The notes beneath the pieces were generated by a model. It did no database searches. It was not told the DNA's origin and saw nothing but the letters and a program-made list of their open reading frames with translations. DNA of 64,000 nucleotides from Microstegium vimineum (lineage: Eukaryota > Streptophyta > Magnoliopsida > Poales > Poaceae): assembly GCA_022036555.1 (NCBI GenBank), contig CM039140.1, forward strand, positions 1,178,001-1,242,000, given 5' to 3'. Position numbers and translations under genes: made by a program. Shown here piece after piece: positions 22,701 to 34,565 of this stretch (the first letter of the stretch is position 1; the number at the start of each line of letters is the position of its first letter).

Positions 22701-25400
22701 GAATTTCCCCTTATGTTTTCCCGGTTTGGGGGTTTTTTAAGGTTTTGAAAATTTAAAAAAAGGTTTTGGTTTTTGGGTTTTTATTGGGTGTTAAAAAAGG
22801 GTTTTGGCAACTAATTTTTAAAATTTTTTTATTTTGAAAAGGAAAAAAGGAAAAAAATAGGTTATTTGTTTTTTTTTTTTTATTTTGAAAATATTTCCGC
22901 AGGGACCTGAAAGGGGCCGTGCGGGGTAAATTTTTTTTGGGGGCCCAAAATGGGAAAAAAGGGGTTTCCGCGGGTTTTGCCGCGCGGTTAAGTTTTTGGG
23001 TGGCACGGGGGGGCCCCGGCCCTTTGGGGAAAGGTTTTTGGGTTCAAAAGAAGTTTGTGCTTTCAACCCTTAACAAAAGACAACTCCCGGGGTTTTGGCC
23101 TTTTGGGGGCTTTGGGATTGGGGGAGGGTTTGGGGGGTTTTTTTCCCCTTTTTAAATTTTTGGGGTATTTTCCTTCCCCCCCCCGTTTTCCCTCTATTTT
23201 CCTCAACAGGTGGTGTTTTTATTTTTTAAACCGATGGAGAGGGGCCTATTGAAATCTTTTTAAAAGGGTTTTTTTCCCCAAAAATCCCTTTCTCCCCAAA
23301 ATTTAAAAGTAGGGCGTTTTTCCCGGTTTTTTTCAAGTTGACCCTTGCTCTTCTTAAATGGTCGTTTTTTTTTAAGAGTCGTTTTTTGTTTAACCTTTAT
23401 TAAAAAAAAAATTTTTTTTTTTTTAAATTGTTTTGTGATTGTTAAGATTTACATTAAAAATTTTTGGGGGTTTATTTACTTTTTTACGGGTTGGGGGAAA
23501 AATTTTCTCCATTTTAAATTTTTTTTAATTGTGTTTACTAAATTTGGAAAAACCCCCCCCCCCCCTTTTTTTTGATTTAAATATTTCCTAAATTCTCTCC
23601 CTCCCCCTTAAAGAAATTAAAAACTTAGGGGTAAAAAGTTTAAATTTAAAAATTATTTTAAAAATTTTGGTTGATCATTGATCTTTATTAATTATATTTT
23701 TAAAAAAATTTTTAAAAATTTTTCTTTAATTTTTTTTTAAAGAAAATTTTATATTTTTTTTAATTTTTTTTCATAATTTGGATTTGTTTCCTTTTTGGGG
23801 GGGGTTTTAAATTTTAAGTGGAAAGAAAAATTAAAAAAATACGGTTTTTTTTTTTTTATTTAAAAAGGGGAAAAAAATTCCCGGAATGAAATTTTTTTAT
23901 GAATTTTAAATTTTCTTTAGTTGTAGTTTCCCTTTTTTAGAGTGGGTATTTGCTGCATATACATGGAAAAAAAAGCTTTTGGAAAAAAGTTGAAATTTGG
24001 AAAAAATTTAATCGCCATTTTCCCCAAAGGAAAATTAATTTAAAAAAATCCATTTAACTTTCAAAGTTTGAATGTTTTTCCTTTTACCTTTTAAAACGGG
24101 ATAAAATAGAATTTTTGGGGTTTGGAAATTGGGGAAAATATGCCCCCCAAAAAAAGTTAAAGAAGATAAAGGGAACTCGGGCAAAATACACTGGGGAAAG
24201 CAAACCAAATTTTTTTCCAAAGCCCAATCAAAAACCCCCCCCCCCCATTTCCCTTTTTAAAAAAAATTCCATAACTTTTACCCTTTTTCCCCCTTTTTCC
24301 CCCAAAACCAATTTTTTATCCTTACAACATTCTCCCCCACCGGTTTATTCCTTGGGAAAACCCTACGCAAATTTCCTTTCAAAATAACCCCCTTCTTTTT
24401 TTTCCCCTACCCCCCCATTTTAAAATTTTTTTCCCACCTCCTCCCAAAAAATTTTTCAACCCAACCACCGGCAACCCAACTTTCCACCCCGCCCTTAAAA
24501 CCTACAGTTCGCGATCAATCTTTTCCTAGGATCTTACTATTATGTGCTCCCCCAGCAGGTTGCCCCCGCGAAAAATTGCCAAAAATTTTTCAAAAAATTT
24601 GGGCTCTGGCCCCCCCCTTTTTAAAAAGGGGGACCCCCCACAAAAAAGGTGGGGGTTTTTTTTCCCCTTATCCCTGGTAAACGGGGCATTAAACCCAAAC
24701 CAAAGGGTTTAGAACACTTAGGGGGCTACCCCCCTAGGGGGTACAGGGGGTTTTGGGGGGGGGTGGGGTTAAAAACCCCCCCCCCCCCCCCCCCACGGAA
24801 TGGTTTTTTGCTTTTCGCCCCTTCGGCCAAAATTTCCATGGGCCCACCCCCCCCCGCCCCCGGGGAAAGGGGGGGGTTTTTCTTTTATCCCACCCCCCCC
24901 TAAACCCCCCCATTAAACCCACCCCCTTGGGTTGGTGGCAATTTTTTTGATAAGGGATAGCTTCTCTCCCAACCCTTAAAAAAGCTTTAAAAGCCCCGGG
25001 AAACTTGTATTAGTTTTGGACGAGGGGTTTTTGGACTCCCCATTTTTAAATTCAACGAACCCAAATGTCCGAAAAAATGAAATTATTTGCAAAAAATTTA
25101 ATATGTTTGGATCTTTTTTTTTTTTCCCCAAAAAAGTTATCTTTTCTATAAAAAAATAGTAGGTGTCCTGGTAAAGAAACTTTATTTCAATAGTTAGGAA
25201 AAAAGTAGCCTTTCCTTGGCCAGAAAAACCCAAAAACAATTTAAAAAAATTTTTGGTTTTTTTGGGCTTTTTTTTTAAAAAAACCAAAAAACCTTTTACC
25301 TTCCTAAAACCGATGATTTAAAAAAAAAAAAATTTTGAAAAAAATATTTTGGATGCAAATTATTTTTTGGTTTTGGCCCCGCCCCGCATTTTTCCCTTTA
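7700..25400. other. Unpolished, error-laden sequence; not genes
   Basis: Long runs of single bases dominate. The following forward anchors are recognisable, in order. Near 8,350-8,430 lies the 7-bp GC repeat region of 48,680-48,770; 8,630-8,665 is the end of I29 exon 1 (49,060-49,100); 9,060-9,120 is the Copia LTR start (49,660-49,745). Near 10,500-10,590 lies the Copia gag start (51,625-51,690); 13,570-13,640 is the Copia 3' end (55,785-55,850); 14,165-14,200 corresponds to 56,635-56,660. Near 24,810-24,970 sequence resembling 48,790-48,590 reads in reverse. Midpoints of forward and reverse anchors both fall near 16.6 kb, implying a fold-back. The 60-200 residue open frames here are poly-Pro, Gly, Phe and Lys artefacts. 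Confidence 0.85.
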
Positions 25401-27001
25401 AAGTCAGAGCCTGAAGCACGTTTTTATTGGCCCCACGCCGGGCGCCGTTGTTGCATTGGCCCCCAGTCCCTTTTCCCCCAACCTTTTGGGTTTTTAAATA
25501 ATTAAAAAAAAAAGGTTTTTTAAATGCCCCAAGGCCCCAAAAAAAAAAAAAAAGTTTTTTAAAATTTTTAAAAAATTCTTTTTAAAAAATTTAAACCACT
25601 AATAGCAAAGTTTAAAATTTTCCCCGATTGTTTTCAATGTTTAAAAAGTTTGTAAATTTTTAAAAAAGAACCTATGAGCTGAAATGCTCATGATATCATA
25701 CTTCGCCTCAAGGGTAACCAGCAGAATGAATTGGTAATTGCTTAATTTGGAACAGACAAAGTTAATTTACAAATCTGCGAAGAAAGAGGGAGGGAATGCT
25801 CCTTCAAGGAAAACTAAATAAATCATGCTTGGAGTAGGCCAACCGGCAAAGTTAATTTACAAACCTCACGGGCATGCTACTGTGACATCAGAAAATAAAT
25901 CATATAAACTAAATAAATCATGCTTAAAAAACTAAATCATAAAACTAAAATAAATCATGCTTAAAAACTAAATCATAAAACTAAAATAAATCATGCTTGG
26001 AGTAGGCCTCGCCGACTGCAATCGGCACGGAAGGCCTCGACGATGGTCAATTTGTCCTAAATTTTGGTAACTCCATGACTGTGCAAAGATGATCATCCAG
26101 ATATTTGGTCATGAAACACCATGTGACAAACCAGGTTTCTTGTCAGATAATCACAATATATTGTACACTGAATTACAAGTGCTATATGTGATAAAAAAAA
26201 GTGATAAGAGAAACCTCACAATACCCAAAGTTCATATAGATAAGTTGCTCCACTATGCATATTATAGCCTGAATGAGCCAGCAAAAACCTCCAACCTTCT
26301 TCAATGGTTTGATGCGACGACGGAAACCATTATCAATTATCTATGACTTTAAGTTTAAGTGTTGGAAGCTCCAAATGCTCCATTTGACCAAAGTCAGTAA
26401 CCCAACAAGAAATTAAGATAAAGTGTCCACAGTAGATCCAAAGTATACTTGGCTTCATACCATCAAATTGATCTATGATTTTTTTTTCTTTGTCTACCTT
26501 TAGCTAAGCTTAACTAGCTGTATCCCTCCCTAGTTACCGGCATGGGGAAAGCAGCAGGTAGGCAATAAAGGTGTCTTCGTGGAAACAGTATTACCCATTA
26601 GTCTAGGATCCAAACAACACATGACAATTTTAGTCAACTAACAACTAGCTTAGTCTAGTCCGGATAACAACTATAATCAATCAAAAGCCTAATTAAGTTA
26701 TGTTGATTTTCTACACCAGCCTTTATGGAGAGCTTCAGATCGTTCTGTGTATAGGAGAGATTTATAGATATACACATAACTAGAGTCAAAAGTTATTAAG
26801 GTAGCAGAAGAACTAGAAGTCAACAAGTACCAATGTCACAAAAAGAAGTACGTCTAGTATGGAGGCTTATGATTCTAAAAGTTTCGACCACATTGAGGCT
26901 TCTCTTTCAACTATTTGACATAATTTTCCTTGATACAAAATTGAATAATAAGAGAGGTTAAATTTAATACAAGTCACTCCATTTCCCCCCTTCGAAAAGT
27001 T
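25400..27001 (-). repeat. Inverted copy of about 48,000-46,290 at contig end
   Basis: From about 25,665 the sequence is clean and reads as the reverse complement of 47,655 down to about 46,290. It includes the 37-bp repeats (around 25,905-26,000) and the stretch at 26,100-26,346, which mirrors 46,962-47,225. Between 25,400 and 25,660 the match continues but is noisy. It stops at the N gap. No gene is inferred. Confidence 0.9.
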
Positions 27002-27101
27002 NNNNNNNNNNNNNNNNNNNNNNNNNNNNNNNNNNNNNNNNNNNNNNNNNNNNNNNNNNNNNNNNNNNNNNNNNNNNNNNNNNNNNNNNNNNNNNNNNNN
27101 N
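27002..27101. other. Scaffold gap, 100 N
   Basis: Exactly 100 N, a conventional placeholder for a gap of unknown size. It separates the contig ending in the inverted copy from the good contig to the right. Confidence 0.98.
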
Positions 27102-27568
27102 CCCTCTGAAGTCTCTGAAAGAACGAAAAACATGCAGAATGGTTAATGGCTGGCCTTTTATTTATTTTTTTGTATTGGACTTTAGTGGAGTGCGGGGTCG
27201 TCGCATAATAAATTAAAAAAAAGCTTACGGAGTGCGTGTCTTGCTCCTGGCGGCATCTTCTTTTCCAGTCTTGTTTGACATGGAGAGAAAAACAAAAATG
27301 ATATTGACACACAGACTGGAACTAACTTTTTTATGGCATGAAGACTGGAGCTATCTTTTATAATGACACCGAGGGAAAAGTCTCGCCGGCTGAGTAAACT
27401 CCGGGCCCGAAGAACGGCTACTCTGCTTCGTAGGACCAGCGGCCCATTTTTCTTACAACGATCGTTGGGCTACCACCTGCCCATTGTACCTTGTTCCTAT
27501 CATTGGGCCAAGATTTCTTGGAACGTAGTAGAAGTTTGTAGAATTATATAATTTTTTTAAAAAAATCA
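27102..27568. other. Intergenic, no gene seen
   Basis: Unique-looking sequence at the start of the good contig. The small open frame at 27,363-27,551 has no recognisable domain or codon pattern. Nothing else is supported. Confidence 0.5.
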
Positions 27569-27886
27569 GGCCCTATTTAGTTCCTCTAAGAATCCAAATA
27601 TTTTAGGTTTTGACTCATTATTTTGTAAAATAAAACTAAACACCACTCAATTTTTTTGACAAAAGTGGTCTCTCCTCTATTTTGTATTTTGGACTCAAGA
27701 GACTAAAAGAAATCAAAATTTGCATTGGTTTGTGTGCCACCCTCATAATCCCATCATTGAAATCTAAAATAAGCTAAACTTTGGTTGGAACTCAACACTC
27801 CTCTAAAATATTTTACATTCTAAATTTTAGAATCCAAAAAAAATTGAGATTTTGAATTTTGGATTTATGATGAAACTAAACAGGCC
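27569..27886. mobile_element. MITE-like element with GGCC...TTTAGTT ends
   Basis: A 318-bp AT-rich segment with imperfect terminal inverted repeats: GGCCCTATTTAGTTCCTC on the left and, on the other strand at the right, GGCCTGTTTAGTTTCATC. No coding capacity. Ends of this type belong to abundant grass DNA-transposon MITEs. The target duplication is not clear, so the superfamily is left open. Confidence 0.6.
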
Positions 27887-28491
27887 GTCCATTCCATTCC
27901 TAAAGGAGCCATGTTCACAAGAAAAATATAGGAGACCGAAGTTTTCCCTCCATTCCTAAACAAGGCCATAGCCGGGAATGGAAATTTTATTTTGCCCCTA
28001 AAGTTTGGTGATAGTACAATTTTCTCTCCATATTTATTACATCAGATTTTTTTTTACTTCACTCAACTTTCACAACAATTTATTATTCCACCTTGAACGA
28101 TTTTGGATGACCGTTTTGTCTGTAGTGTCGTCACATTAATCACAAGTGCGAAGTTCTTTGATATTTTTGAGAGGTAAATCAAATAATTGTTTTCTTTAAT
28201 TTTTTTTCTTAACATTTTAATAAGCAACTAAAAATTAAAAAATGCTTTAGTCTTCAAATTTTTGTTTTAGCTTAGGAAAAAAATCTAATTACATATTTTT
28301 GCTAAAATCATGCTCTATCTTATGGTGTCTAAATTGGGGTGAATCGGGTCTTCTATGGACTCATTTTTGTTTTGTTTGCTAGTACATGCTATCGTATCCA
28401 TGGCAACTATTCTACATCAATGACTCAGACTATGTAAAAGTTCAGATGACATTGGTGATGACAGAAATGTCATGTAATGATATCATGTTTA
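27887..28491. other. Intergenic AT-rich DNA
   Basis: No gene, splice-consistent frame or clear transposon end seen. Confidence 0.4.
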
Positions 28492-29252
28492 TCTATACCT
28501 AATAATAAAGAGGTAAAATTTCTTCATGGTATGGCCTTTCCTAACTAACTCCGTGCATGCAAATATCTCTAATCGGTTTGTATACTACAACCTCTTATTT
28601 TTATATATAGGGATTGGACATGAATATATTTAAGGATCCTATTCTAATTCAAATAGAATACGCCCGAGTAAGATGAATAGGAGTTCTAATCCTAATCCAA
28701 ATCTAAATAGTAAAAGCCAAGAGCAGAGATTTCTTTATAATTCTATATATACAATCCATGTTTATACAAGTTTCAATAGCTCTTGTTTAGCATGATACAG
28801 AGTCCGATTCCAAAACCTATTGGGTCGCATATATGATCTGAACTCGAAAACAACCAACTTTCCATACAATTTTTATTCCAACATGGCTCGTGATGAAATA
28901 CCTCCGAGTAGCATGAATAGGGATCCTAATTCTAATCAAAATCTAAATAGAAAAGAACATATATTTAGCTCAGAAAATAGCAATTCAATGAGTTGATGAT
29001 GAAAAAAAATAGAAAAATATATAATATGAATAAATATACAATACTTCATGTATTTCCGAGTAGGTTGAATAGGGATCCTAATTCTAATCAAAATCTAAAT
29101 AGAAAAGAACATATATTTAGCTCAGAAAATAGCAATTCAATGAGTTGATGATGAAATATATATAATATGAATAAATATACAATACTTCGTGTATTTTTAA
29201 TTAATAATGTTCAGTTTTTTCTCCCGTCACAACGAACAGGCATGTTTGCTAG
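28492..29252 (+). mobile_element. Non-autonomous Helitron, 761 bp
   Basis: The 5' end TCTATACCTAATAATAAAG and the 3' end closing in TTTGCTAG after a short CCCGT / ACAGG stem match the grass Helitron terminus pattern. The element lies between host A (28,491) and T (29,253), as expected for Helitrons, which make no target duplication. It has no Rep/helicase frame. It shares both ends and internal stretches with the element at 32,640-34,182, so the two belong to one family. Confidence 0.8.
28904..29195. repeat. 152-bp tandem duplication inside Helitron
   Basis: Two units begin CCGAGTAG at 28,904 and 29,056. They share GGATCCTAATTCTAATCAAA and the rest of the unit almost exactly. The first unit has a few extra A-rich bases. 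Confidence 0.85.
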
Positions 29253-30525
29253 TCCTATTTAATATGAATAGAAGTGTTGATTGTATCTACGAACATGTTA
29301 GTGTAGAAAAGCATGACGTGTTGTCATTGAAGTGTAAATGATATAACTCATAGGTATAACTCCACAAATATCAGCAATACAAAAACACATTTTATAAAAA
29401 GATAATAGATAACGAGATTGTGTACCATCGAGATGTCACTTGGCCTTCTACATAGTAGTTGGTCAATATCGACTCACTACAATAGACATCTAGATCTAGA
29501 GCATATGCTAGCAAATAAGATAAAAAAGAACTCCATAGAAGATTCATATAAATTAAATATAGGAATCATAAGATACAATATGTTTTAGGGTGGGGGGGGG
29601 ATCTAAAACTGGTTTCATAATGTTTTTTAGCTAGATTTTTTAAGAATAAACAAGATTTCGTGTTTTAATTGCCGAATTTTTTCAAAGAAAAAAATAGTTG
29701 GATATTTTTTTCCGGAAAAGTACAGTTCATTTGCGCTTAAATAAACTATCAATAAGCCCGGTTTATCCCTCTCACACGGTTGATCTGGCACCACATAGTC
29801 GCCATCCAAAACTGCCTAGCGTGAAAACAAATGGTTTTAAATGTTTAGGGACGGTAAAGGTACAGCTTTATTATAAATGATAGGGCAAAGTCGTATGCGA
29901 AAAGGGATTTTTTAAAAAACTGTTTTTTTTTTGGTAGCGGATGACTGAACCTCGTTAACAATCTTCCCAAATCCCAACTTACAAAGGAGTTCGTCTAAGC
30001 AGGCCCTTCTAAAGAGGCTGTTCGCGTCATATTAGGCCTCTGTCCCTCTTACCGCACAGCAGTCCTTCCTCGACTCTAGCCCACGGCCCACGATACCCCT
30101 TCCTTCGCACACCCTTCTGTCCTCGCAATGAGCGAACGGCGAACATGGTGAGTCTGCGTCCGGCGTCCCTAGTGAGCCTCCTTTTCAGGAAGAGAAAACG
30201 TTTACCAAAATGATAGAATATGCACTACTACAATTTATTAAACGAACATATTTTCTTCTGAATTCTGATACACAAGTCCAAGTTGAGTTAATATACAGAG
30301 ACTACAACAGCATACTCTATATTATCTTTATATCTCTCTAATAATAAAAATAAACCCTAAATCTATCCGGTATATATAGATCGACTCCGCCTACATTTTG
30401 TCTCAGACAGACGCCATCGATGTGAGATTGCATTTGCTGCAGTCCAACAGCGAAAAAAAAAAATTGCAGAAGGATTACAGGCTACAGCAAAACCATGCAT
30501 CCCAGGCGGGAAGTGTCTGTTTATC
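29253..30525. other. Intergenic, no gene seen
   Basis: AT-rich to about 29,980, then mixed composition. The right end (from about 30,360) should contain the 3' UTR of the BT gene. A 17-bp direct repeat (CATTTGCTGCAGTCCAA) occurs at 30,429 and 30,539, once in the presumptive 3' flank and once in exon 3. No other feature is supported. Confidence 0.4.
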
Positions 30526-32130
30526 TCAGTTTCGCGTCCATTTGCTGCAGTCCAAGTTGCTGTACTTCGCCCATGACATGGCCACAACCTCCGGCACCTG
30601 CCTGTCGGCCAAGCCGGCCATCGCTCTAGCCCTTGTCACCTTCTTCACCAGGAGCCGCCATGTCCTGTCCGCCTTCTCAGTCTGCATTTTCGCCGTGAAT
30701 TGGCTGCGCAATTTTTTTTTAAAAAAAACAAGTCAGAATCCGAGTGAAGAAAACCAAATCGGATGCATGCACTACTCCTGCTACTATATGCATGGGTCGA
30801 TCAGATTTTTTTTGTGTGTGATTTTCAGAGGCAGTGCCATGCCGGCCGTTCGTGTCATTGTCACGGTCTCACGGAAATGATTAAAGCTAGGCCAGTACTA
30901 CGGTGTACGAGCGAACGATTCCTATTCGCCGAGAGGGCATCTCGCCAACCAGATTTTTGGTTGGCGATCGAATGGCGTCGTACGATCGCCGGACTATTTT
31001 GTTTGGACGCTCGTGGAGCCGTGGAAAGAAAAATCTGGAGCACAGATAGCACGTAACATTTCCCGATCGTGCTGTCACAGTCGGAGAGAGATGGATTCAC
31101 CATTTTACTACTGCGTAAAAAAATGCCGCTTCCTCCGTGCGGTTCGTCTCTCACCTGCAGAGCGGCACGCGGCACGGCTGGTCCAGCTCCGGCCGATCGC
31201 AGACGGAGGCGTGGAGGCGGAAGAGCTGCAGCATGCGCTTGCACCGCGCGCAGCCGCCCGGCGCGACCTTGCGCTTGCACGTCGCGAAGTGCCGCATCAG
31301 CAGCCGCAGGCCCTGGCACGTGGCGTCGTCGTCGTCGTCGGTGCAGGCGGCGGCGAAGATGCGATCGAGGGAGTCCATGGCGTCGCCGAGCTGCCGGTAG
31401 GCCTCCAGCGACGCCCTTGCCCTTGCCCACCGCGCACGCCGCTGGTCCGCGTCCTCCAGCAGCTGGAGGAGCTCCAGCTCCAGCGCCGGGTCGTGGCGCC
31501 GCGCGAAGCGCCACCCGTCGGATGCCTCGACGGCGGCGAAGTCCTTGGCGGCCAGGCGCGCGCACCGCGCGTACAGCAGCGGCGCGTCGCAAAGCCTTGC
31601 CAGCTTGAGCATGTCCACGGCGCGGCCCGCGGCGAGGCGCGCTGACACGGCGGCCTCGGCGGCGCGCTTCAGCCACCCGACGCGGTACGCGTGCGCCAGC
31701 GCCAGCAGCTGCGGCCCGTGCGCGGCCACCACCTCCTCCTCCTCCGTCCCGTGCGCCAGCCCGCGGGCGTCGGAGGAGTAGAGGAGGTGGAGGAAGGCGA
31801 GGACGGCGTCGGAGGGGACGCCGAGGATGGCGATGGTGCAGTCGGCGGCGCCGCCCCACCCGCGCCGCGCCCTGTCGATCATCCTCTCCAGCACCGGCGA
31901 CGCCGACGCCTGTGATTCCAATCCACAAATAAAACGACCACGATCAGCAACCACGCACACACACGGCGATCGAGTCGACCGGAACGACTAATCGAGGCAG
32001 AAGAAGGGGGAAAGATGAAGTGCCTTACAAGAACGTAAGAGTGCGCGGCGATGGTCTGGCCGTCCGACGTGACGATCCGCACGTCGGCCGCCGACGCCCG
32101 GAGCGCGTCGAGGTCCGCGTACAGCGCCAT
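30526..32130 (-). CDS. BTB/POZ and TAZ domain protein (BT family)
   Basis: Three exons on the minus strand: 32,130-32,029, 31,909-31,155 and 30,703-30,526. They join in frame to 344 residues. Introns are 119 and 451 bp with GT-AG borders (donors GTAAGG and GTGAGA). Residues 1-110 form the BTB fold, including D-V-R-I-V and A-H-S-Y-V-L-A-S-A-S-P-V-L across the first junction. A BACK-like helical region follows. Residues about 195-300 form a TAZ zinc finger with Cys/His ligands in H-F-A-T-C, C-A-R-C, C-D and C-R-V-P-L-C. The last exon carries the basic W-R-L-L-V-K-K-V segment corresponding to the calmodulin-binding tail. Plant BT proteins are nuclear/cytosolic adaptors for CUL3 ubiquitin ligases and bromodomain proteins in auxin, nitrate and stress responses. 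The first ATG precedes the BTB directly, so the N-terminus is short for the family. Confidence 0.9.
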
Positions 32131-32298
32131 GGATCTCGCTTCTGGCTTCTCCGAATCTCCTCCTCTACCGAATTAATCGAGGCAGCAAGGGGAATGTGAT
32201 CTAAACTAACCTAACGAACTGGTGCGAGAATGAATCCCCCGGCGTTGTTGGAACAGAAGGGGGAACCGGGAATGGAGCAGCTCAAAGCTCAGCGACAG

Positions 32299-32306
32299 CT
32301 ATATAG
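32299..32306 (-). promoter_or_regulatory. Candidate TATA box of BT gene
   Basis: CTATATAG lies about 170 bases upstream of the BT start codon on the minus strand, in an otherwise mixed-composition flank. Spacing fits a 5' UTR of about 140 bases. The motif is palindromic, so strand is assigned from context only. Confidence 0.45.
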
Positions 32307-32639
32307 AGGTAGCGGAAGCCGGAAAGAGATATCTGCAGAAGATACAGCTAACGCCAGACGCGGGTTCGCAACGGGAAGGCGGCGATTTGGAGAGCAGCCT
32401 GCCCGTCTGGAGACGCGTCGGTGACCATTGCTGATCCCGGGACTAGGATCTGAGTCAGCAGGCAGGCGGCGGGTAAGGACGCGGCGGGGCCCGCCGGCAG
32501 AGGCTACGAGGGAGTGGACGGGAACGACACGTCAGCGCAAGCGCAGGCCACTAGTTTGGCGACGGAGATTTATTGATCATTGGGAGTTGGTTCTTTTTGG
32601 CTCGGGTGTTGCTGACTCGGCAACACGCGTTAAACTATA

Positions 32640-34182
32640 TCTATATCTAATAATAAAGAGGTAAAATTTTATCCCTTATTTTTTTTATGACCTCTCCTAA
32701 CTATGCGAATGTAAACATTATTTCTATTCGTTTGTCTATTGCTTAATATATATGTTCTTGAGGTCTAGATAATTGGACACCTAATCCAATTAGATCCATC
32801 TTATAAGTACCCGATGTGGGTATGTGGCCAAGTCACAGTAGAAATCCAAAAAAAACTCACGTACCACAACTCCTAGGCTAGGAATTGAAGGTGATATCGG
32901 GTTAGTTAGGACTCCTTGTATTTTAGGTTTTGTTCGGACTTTTTGTGTTCCTTTCCTTTTTTTTTTATTCTATGGCTTCCGTTAACCACTTACAAAACTG
33001 AACCGAGCTAAAAGTTGCATCCAATACGGAAGCAGTGTCCTGAATATAGCAACACCACAACTCAAATTGACTTAGGATCCAGACTACCAGTTCGAATAAA
33101 CGAGGTAATACTAAATCAATAAATCGAAGATGGACTCCCGTCCAAAGCCAACACGAGCGAACCAACAACCAACGTCCGAATCAACGATACTACAAAAGGA
33201 AATCATGAAAAAAAATAATATCATAAAGGAATCGTGACGGATCATGAATAGACACACGCGTTTGCAATCTAAATTGACCATAAATTGAATCAATCAAGCA
33301 TAATAAAAAATTTAGGACAGCCGCACAAGGCCATGGGGCCGCGGACCACCGAGAAGCCTGCCGCCGAAGCCTGGTTGCAAGGGCGCTGCAGGCGAACGAG
33401 GGTCCGGTTCGACGCACCATTGAGACGGGGCTATGCCCCTTGCCGCATGGCGTTGCCGTGAAGCCGAGTCTCGAATGCCGTTGACGCCGCGCGTCACCAT
33501 ACTGCCTCAAACTTGCCGCGCCAGCGCAGCCGCCGTCGACGCACGCCTTGCCGCACGACGTTGCCGTGAAAACGAGTCCCGAACGCCGTTGTGTGCCCCT
33601 GCCGTTGACGCCGCGCGTCACCGTGCTACCTCAGCTTGCCGCACCAGCGCAGCCGGTGTTGACGTGCGACCTCGTCTTAGCGCAAAGGAGCGTGTGCTGC
33701 CGGTCTTTGTGCACGCGAAAATAGCGGGAGGGTCGGAGGGACGTAAGAATTCGGGAAGAGAGCGAGACCAAGATGGGAACAACAGCACATTTTTTGTCTG
33801 ATTTAGTTTTGGTCCGTTTTTCTTTATTTAGCTGATAATTGAATTTATTTCGTTCAGACTTATACAAGTTTGAATAGCTCTTGTCTAACTTTATATGTAG
33901 TCCTATTCTAAACTTATTAGGCGATGTATGTGACTCGCACTAAAAAAACATGCAAGTTTGAATAGCTATTGTCTAATATGATAGAGAGTCCGTTTTCAAA
34001 ACCTATTGGGTCATGATGTCACCCGGACTCGAAAGCCGCTGGCCTTCTATAAGAATCTTATTCTAGGCTAATGACGAAAATAAATATATTATATTTTTTG
34101 TGACTGAATCCACTAATAATATATGTGTATTTCTATTAATATTTTTTTTTCTCCCGTTGCAACACACGGACATATTTGCTAG
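32640..34182 (+). mobile_element. Non-autonomous Helitron, 1,543 bp
   Basis: 5' end TCTATATCTAATAATAAAG and 3' end with stem CCGT / ACGG followed by CATATTTGCTAG. The flanking bases are A (32,639) and T (34,183). The ends match the element at 28,492. The interior holds a GC-rich block (33,310-33,720) unlike the AT-rich ends, possibly a captured host fragment. No Rep/helicase is present, so the element would need a helper. Confidence 0.85.
33437..33673. repeat. Imperfect GC-rich tandem duplication in Helitron
   Basis: Two units start CTTGCCGCA (33,437 and 33,548), sharing CGTTGCCGTGAA, GTTGACGCCGCGCGTCACC and CCAGCGCAGCCG. The second is about 15 bp longer. The frames look coding-like in composition, but I recognise no protein. 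Confidence 0.7.
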
Positions 34183-34339
34183 TTAATCATTAATCACCGA
34201 AGCTGGATGCCTATCCATTATCCGGACGGGGAGGACACAAGTATATTGTACAAAATTCCGTTTCATATATTTCCCAGTTTGAGACGGAGTATACTTTTAA
34301 CTTGCATTACTAAAATAAGGTCCGTTTGGCACGATTTTA

Positions 34340-34562
34340 GGGGTTGTTTGGTTGTAGGCCTTCACTCGCCACACTTCAACTTCGGCAGCCGCAGGAACAT
34401 TTGCTGGTGTTTGGTTGATACTTTATATTAGGCTTACCACAGGCTCTTCAGTTCATTGCAGCAGCTTTTCTCGCCACAACCGTGGCAGAGTTTTTCCTCG
34501 CCAGTCTGTGTGGCTGCCACAATCGATGTGTGGCAGGCTGTGGCTGAAATCCAAACAACCCC
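34340..34562. mobile_element. Tourist-type (PIF/Harbinger) MITE
   Basis: A 223-bp element with terminal inverted repeats GGGGTTGTTTGG / CCAAACAACCCC, flanked by TTA on both sides (34,337-34,339 and 34,563-34,565). TTA target duplications and these termini are diagnostic of Tourist MITEs. Internal copies of GTGGC / GCCAC add further symmetry. Confidence 0.85.
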
Positions 34563-34565
34563 TTA

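Noticed and set aside
25900..26000. Short regularly spaced repeats resembling a CRISPR-like array
   Set aside because: They are the 37-bp AT-rich tandem repeat in reverse orientation, without unique spacers, in a plant genome.
26089..26346. Open frame of 85 codons on the plus strand
   Set aside because: It is the inverted copy of the non-coding region 46,962-47,225; no domain, and the frame exists only by chance in both copies.
30861..31928. 355-codon frame overlapping the BT gene
   Set aside because: Out-of-frame shadow of BT exon 2, dominated by Arg, Ala and Gly.
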